This document shows, one piece after another, positions 59,655 through 64,000 of a stretch of DNA of 64,000 nucleotides (its first letter is position 1; each line of letters opens with the position of its first letter). The notes under the pieces were generated by a model. That model saw only the letters and a program-made list of their open reading frames with translations, was not told the origin of the DNA and did no database searches. The stretch comes from JASHPR01 sp963833885. Lineage in GTDB: Bacteria > Actinomycetota > Actinomycetes > Streptosporangiales > Streptosporangiaceae. The DNA is taken from the NCBI GenBank assembly GCA_963833885.1, contig CAWHZU010000015.1:124001-188000 (forward strand), in the 5' to 3' direction. Both the position numbers and the translations under genes were made by a program.

Positions 59655-62600
59655 TCAGAATGCGAGAGCGAGCTCGGCCAGCGCCTCGAGGATGCCCGCA
59701 ATGGCGCCGGCGGTCCCGACCACCGCGGCGGTGCCGAGTATCCCAGCCGCGGTGATGCCCGCCGCCTCCAGGGCTATCCGGCCGGCGTTCAGGCCCACGG
59801 CCGATAGCTGCGGGCCGCTCTTGAGCGTCAGCAATCTCTCCTGCGGCTGGTATTCGAATACCGGCACCGGGGGCGGAGGCGGCGTGGCCTGCCCGAGGTC
59901 GTAGATGACCGCACCCAGCGACTCTGGCGGCGAGAACACCGTGATGTTGTCGAACCCGGGTACTTCGACGTACGCCTGGGTTTGCATGGGCTCGCCTTCC
60001 TCGGCGAGGGAGAACATCGACCCGGCCGCAAGGAAGTTCTGGTTGTAGGCGTCCACGTACCACTCGGCCTCGGTCTCGGCCAGCCTCGTGGCCGCCGGTA
60101 TGGTCGTGCTGATCGCGGACTTCACTTCCCATACGTAGACGTCCTCGCCGCCGCCGAGGGGGAAGTACGCGAACAGAATGTCGGCCTTGCCGTAGCTAGG
60201 CCCTCCCGGGTCCTGCCCGCGCCGCAGCCTGCTCTTGGGCGCCCCGGGGATCTGCTCCTCGTATTCGACCCGGTCTGGCAGGCCGTGCAACGGCTCGAGC
60301 TGGTCTGCTAGCTCGAACGACGCGACGTACGTTGCTGCGGTGTGCAGCGTGGTGAGATCTCCGGTCGCGCCCGCCGCGAGCATAGAGGTGGTGTTGGCGA
60401 GGTGGGCGGTGGCACTGGCCTGGCTGGCCTGGCCGGCCTGGCCAGTCCGGGCCAGGATTGCGACCTGCCCGCCGGCCGTGGGCGCTATGGCCAGGGTGCC
60501 GAGCGGGTCGGCGAAGTTGACCGGGTCGTTGTTGGCGTAGAGGTACGGATTGGCGGGCTGGCCGGGCCGCGGGGCGCCGGTGAGCAGCGGGTCCCGGGTG
60601 GTGAACCGGCCGAGCTCGGCGTCGTAAACGCGCGCTCGCAGGTCGAGCGCGGGCCCGAGAGCCAGCTCGCCCCGGTAGCCGAAGCGGGGCAGCAGGGGGA
60701 CGCGCGGCCGCGCCCCCTCGCCGTGAACGGTGGGCTGTCGCTGCCGGAAGTCGTGCGGCCGGGGTGCGGGCGGATGGCCACGGTTCTCGCGTTCCTCCTC
60801 GGCCCCGCGCCCGGTGGGCACGCCGAAGGCGTCGTAGTGCTCGGCCTGGGCCCAGTCTTCGGTGTCCTCGGTGCGGATCTGTGAGCCGTATGCGTCGTGG
60901 TGGAAGGCGGCGGCCGTGTGCTCGGAGCTGCCGAACGTCCGGGCGTAGCCGTAGCTGAAGTCGGCGTCGAGCCGTCCCGGCCGGCCGTGCTCGGCGTCGT
61001 CGAGATCGGGCCGGGCGCGCTGCGTCAGGATCTGCGGGATCAGGTCGCCGCTGCTCCACCGGTACCGGACGCTCGCGGCCCGCTGCTCGTCGCGGCCCTC
61101 GTCGGTGCTGGTCAGGACCAGCTCGGCGACCTGCCCGTCGCCGTCGTACGTGGCCTGGACGACCTCGCTCAGGTCACGCTCGGTCTCGGTGACGCTGACC
61201 GGCCAGCCGAACCCGTTGTAGCTGACCACCCGGCGACGCTCGCCGTCGACCTCTTCGATCAGCCGTCCCGACGGGTCGTAATGGAACTGGACCCGGCGGC
61301 CCCGGGTCTCCAGGCCGGTGAGCTGGTCGGCGGCGTCATAGGCGTAGTGCGTTTCGACGTCACCGCGGCGCAGGCTGACCCGGTTGCCGGACGCGTCGTA
61401 CGTCAGGTGCAGGTCATCGCGCGGGACGCCGCGCAGCCCGGAGAAGACGAGCTGCCCGGCCCGGTCGTAGCGGAATTCCCGGACGCCGTCGTGATCAGCC
61501 TGGGTGACGATCCGGCCGTCGGGGTCGCGGGCCAGCGTGGTCTCGGCCGCCAGCCGGTCATCCTCGATGACGCCGAGCCTGTGCAGCAGGCCGCCTTCGT
61601 AGTGGTAGCGGCGGGCGAGCCGTCCGGGAAGCTGCTCCGTGATCAGCCGCCCGTCCGGGTCGACGGCGAAGGCCGCGTCTCCGGCCCGCGAGTCCTGCAT
61701 CGCGATCAGCCTGCCGTTGGCGTTGTAGACGTAGCCGACGGTCAGGCCGCCGGGGTAGGTCAGTGAGGTGCGCTGCCCCGCCGCGTCGTACGTCGCCTTG
61801 ATCACCTGGCCGTCCGGTCCGGTGATGGTCAGCAGGTGCCCGTTGGCGTCGTAGGTGTAGTGCGTGGTCCCGGTGGCGTCGGTCATGCTCGTCCGGCGCC
61901 CGGCCTTGTCGTAGCTGAAGCTGACCGCGGGCGTGCCCTCGGCCGTCCACTGCAGCAGTCGCCCGTCCGCGTCGTAGGTCATGTCCTGTGTGTGGCCGGA
62001 CGGGTCGGTGATCGTGATCAGGTTCCCGGCCTTGTCGTACGCGCGGGTGGTGGTGCGGCCCAGCGGGTCGGTCTCCGAGATCAGATGGCCCGCCTTGTCG
62101 TAGCCGTACCTGGTGACCGCGCCTTTCGGGTCGGAGATCGAGATCAGGCGCCCGGCGCTGTCGTAGCCGTACTGGGTCGTGGAGCCGTTACCGTCGGTGA
62201 CCTCGGTCAGGTGCCCGGCCGCGTCGTAGCCGAACTTGGTGACCAGCCCGCTGGGGCTGATCACCGCGATCCGCTGGTGCCGGGCGTTGTAAACGGCGCG
62301 GGTGACCCAGCCGCGCGGGTCGGTGCTGGCCACCACCCGTCCGGTCGCGTCGTACGCGTACTGGGTCTGCAGCCCGGCCGGGCTGGTCGCCGAGATCCGG
62401 CGGCCGTCCTCGTCGTAGGCGTAGCGGATGGTGCCGCCCTGCGCGTTGGCGACCTCGGCCAGGTGCCCGCCCGCGTCGTAGCCGTACGTGATCTTCCGGC
62501 CCAGCGCGTCGATCGTGCTCGCGAGGCGGCCGGTGCCGGTCCACGCCAGTCGCGCCGTCGTGCCGTTGGGATCGCTGACGCTGGTCATGTTGCCGATCCC

Positions 62601-64000
62601 GTCGTAGCCGACCTGCCAGGAGCCGTTCAGGGGGTCGGTCAGCGAGGTCAGCCGGCTGGCGGCGTCGTAGCCGAAGTGCAAGGTGGAATCCGCGGGGTCG
62701 GTCAGCGAGGTGTTGTTGCCGCGTCCGTCATAGGTGGCGGTGAACGTGCCGCCCGGGGTGATCGTGGTGACGTTATTGCCGTCTGCGTCGTAGTGGAACT
62801 CCGCGACCGCGTCCACCGGATCGGTGACCGTGATCAGCTGGCCGAGGGCGTTGTAGGCGTACGTCACGATGTCGCCGGCCGCATTGGTGCTGGTGACTAG
62901 TTTTCCCAGCGCGTCGTAGCCGTACGTGACCTGGTTGCCCAGGGCATCGGTGATGCTGGTGCGGTTGCCCGCCGCGTCGTAGCTGTAGCGGATCGACGTC
63001 CCCCCGGGGTCGATGCGCTCCACGAGCTGCCCGGCCGCCGAGTAGCGGAACTCGATGACCGTCCCGTCCTGGGCGGTGTATGACGTCACGCGGTTGGCGT
63101 CGTCGCGGGCCCACTGGCGGGTGGCGCCGGAGGGCGCGACCGCCTTGATCAGGTAGCCGGCCGCATCGTAGGCCAGCTGCACCTGCTCCCCCAGCGGGCC
63201 GGTGACCGAGGTCAGGTTCAGAGCCGCGTCATAGCCATAGCTGGTTGTCCCGCCGTCCGCGTTCGTCCGGCTGATGACAAGGCCGTTGCTGATCACCGCC
63301 TGGATTAGGCCGCCGTTGGCGTTGGTGACTTGTGACGGGATACGGCTGCCGCCGGTGTAGGCGAAGCTGGTGCGGTCACCGGTGGGTCCGGTGACGGAGG
63401 TGACGCGGTCGGCGCTGTCATAGGTCCAGGTTGTGGTCGACCCGTCGAACGTGCTGGTCAGCAGGTTGCCCTGAGCGTCGTGGGTCTGCGTGAGCGCGGT
63501 CCCGCCCGGGGTGCTGGCCTGGGCCAGGTAGCCGTTGCCGTCGTAGCCGAACGTGGCCGTGTTCCCGCCGGCGTCGGTGACCTTGACCATCCGGCCGTTG
63601 GCGTCGGCCTGGAAGACGACCTGGGCTGCGCCGGGCTCCGACGTGACGGTGGTGCCGCCGGTCGTGTTGTAGCTGAACGCCGCCGAGCCGCCGCCGCCGT
63701 ACTGCTGGCTGGTGACCTCGGCCGTGGTGCTGTCGTAGACGTTGGCCACGACCAAATTGCCGTCGGGATCGGTGATCTTCGAGACCTGCGCGGCCTGGCC
63801 CGAGCCGGAGGACTCGAATGTGAAGACCCCCGCGCCGGGCACCGTCACCGATTCCAGCAGCGAGTCGGCGGCCGTTCCGGCACCGTAGCCGAAGGACACG
63901 ACCCGCCCGTCGCTGGCCTGGGCGCTGGTTAGCCGGCGGTTGGCGTCATAGGAGAATGCCAGGCTGCGGCCGGAAGAGTGTTCCGCGCGCACCAGCAGGT
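59655..64000 (-). CDS. RHS/YD-repeat polymorphic toxin, N-terminus outside window
   Basis: At least 1445 residues, open to the window edge, of about 50 tandem YD repeats (YDA.G.....TDP.G, ~21 residues each). They form the RHS shell that encloses a toxin. The conserved core end GRFTTRDPLLTGAP ... NPYLYANNDPVNFADPLG lies at about 60490-60620. The remaining ~275 residues are the variable tip. It contains KADILF...VYVWEVKSA, which fits the D...ExK pattern of PD-(D/E)XK nucleases, then a Pro-rich stretch and a hydrophobic end (GITAAGILGTAAVVGTAGAI). The secretion route is not visible. Confidence 0.85.
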   Translation of the reverse strand, partial: LLVRAEHSSGRSLAFSYDANRRLTSAQASDGRVVSFGYGAGTAADSLLESVTVPGAGVFTFESSGSGQAAQVSKITDPDGNLVVANVYDSTTAEVTSQQYGGGGSAAFSYNTTGGTTVTSEPGAAQVVFQADANGRMVKVTDAGGNTATFGYDGNGYLAQASTPGGTALTQTHDAQGNLLTSTFDGSTTTWTYDSADRVTSVTGPTGDRTSFAYTGGSRIPSQVTNANGGLIQAVISNGLVISRTNADGGTTSYGYDAALNLTSVTGPLGEQVQLAYDAAGYLIKAVAPSGATRQWARDDANRVTSYTAQDGTVIEFRYSAAGQLVERIDPGGTSIRYSYDAAGNRTSITDALGNQVTYGYDALGKLVTSTNAAGDIVTYAYNALGQLITVTDPVDAVAEFHYDADGNNVTTITPGGTFTATYDGRGNNTSLTDPADSTLHFGYDAASRLTSLTDPLNGSWQVGYDGIGNMTSVSDPNGTTARLAWTGTGRLASTIDALGRKITYGYDAGGHLAEVANAQGGTIRYAYDEDGRRISATSPAGLQTQYAYDATGRVVASTDPRGWVTRAVYNARHQRIAVISPSGLVTKFGYDAAGHLTEVTDGNGSTTQYGYDSAGRLISISDPKGAVTRYGYDKAGHLISETDPLGRTTTRAYDKAGNLITITDPSGHTQDMTYDADGRLLQWTAEGTPAVSFSYDKAGRRTSMTDATGTTHYTYDANGHLLTITGPDGQVIKATYDAAGQRTSLTYPGGLTVGYVYNANGRLIAMQDSRAGDAAFAVDPDGRLITEQLPGRLARRYHYEGGLLHRLGVIEDDRLAAETTLARDPDGRIVTQADHDGVREFRYDRAGQLVFSGLRGVPRDDLHLTYDASGNRVSLRRGDVETHYAYDAADQLTGLETRGRRVQFHYDPSGRLIEEVDGERRRVVSYNGFGWPVSVTETERDLSEVVQATYDGDGQVAELVLTSTDEGRDEQRAASVRYRWSSGDLIPQILTQRARPDLDDAEHGRPGRLDADFSYGYARTFGSSEHTAAAFHHDAYGSQIRTEDTEDWAQAEHYDAFGVPTGRGAEEERENRGHPPAPRPHDFRQRQPTVHGEGARPRVPLLPRFGYRGELALGPALDLRARVYDAELGRFTTRDPLLTGAPRPGQPANPYLYANNDPVNFADPLGTLAIAPTAGGQVAILARTGQAGQASQASATAHLANTTSMLAAGATGDLTTLHTAATYVASFELADQLEPLHGLPDRVEYEEQIPGAPKSRLRRGQDPGGPSYGKADILFAYFPLGGGEDVYVWEVKSAISTTIPAATRLAETEAEWYVDAYNQNFLAAGSMFSLAEEGEPMQTQAYVEVPGFDNITVFSPPESLGAVIYDLGQATPPPPPVPVFEYQPQERLLTLKSGPQLSAVGLNAGRIALEAAGITAAGILGTAAVVGTAGAIAGILEALAELALAF

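Noticed and set aside
61000..63990. Repetitive DNA resembling a repeat array
   Set aside because: The periodicity (about 63 bp, variable) is that of YD repeats within the RHS coding frame, not of a CRISPR or satellite array.

Overview
The window is high-GC DNA (many gtg starts, strong G/C bias at third codon positions, long antisense ORFs) from an actinobacterium. A DtxR/IdeR-type iron box, a DinB protein of the mycothiol-dependent type, a CU044_5270-type sigma partner and an XRE/NB-ARC/TPR regulator fit a filamentous actinomycete (Streptosporangiales or a relative). That placement is inference. No rRNA, tRNA, CRISPR array or intact insertion sequence was seen.

Layout. 1-2.4 kb: the end of an APC permease, an acetyltransferase and the C-terminal remnant of a serine recombinase. 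2.5-18.5 kb and 20.5-32.1 kb: a large acyl-CoA catabolic locus. It holds three acyl-CoA dehydrogenases, a crotonase-fold protein, two SDR dehydrogenases, a GntR/FCD regulator, three thiolase-like + DUF35 pairs, two small zinc-ribbon proteins, a luciferase-like flavin oxidoreductase, two tandem-fused family III CoA-transferases, two MaoC-type dehydratases, an NDP-forming acyl-CoA synthetase, a cytochrome P450 and a CUT2-type ABC importer whose binding protein is encoded 8 kb from the ATPase and permease. The gene types recall the actinobacterial steroid side-chain (igr) operon: P450, paired FadE, MaoC pair, Ltp2-DUF35 aldolase. Here they are multiplied and combined with a sugar-type importer. 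Five promoters of this locus share a short box, TGNTTAYSAT. 18.6-20.3 kb: an ECF sigma factor (frameshifted) and its partner interrupt the locus.

32.1-38.9 kb: housekeeping and accessory genes: a DUF4097 protein with a ribbon-helix-helix regulator behind nested palindromes, a leaderless PadR regulator with a membrane protein, an iron-box-controlled siderophore-interacting flavoprotein, an esterase, a cupin, a zinc-ribbon thioredoxin and two small proteins. 38.9-48.9 kb: a galactoside locus with a LacI repressor, a CUT1 importer, GH42 beta-galactosidase, GH36 alpha-galactosidase (frameshifted) and an MBL-fold hydrolase. 48.9-58.6 kb: a STAND regulator, a pyruvate oxidase-like enzyme, a membrane protein, a chloramphenicol-phosphotransferase-like kinase, a DinB protein and cytochrome bd oxidase (cydB frameshifted). 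58.7-64 kb: an RHS polymorphic toxin with a PD-(D/E)XK-like tip, running off the window, and the gene behind it, probably its immunity protein.

Three genes (sigma factor, GH36, cydB) are each broken by a single-base shift with coding intact on both sides. This may be real decay or residual sequencing error. Short in-frame tandem duplications near gene starts and ends recur across the window.
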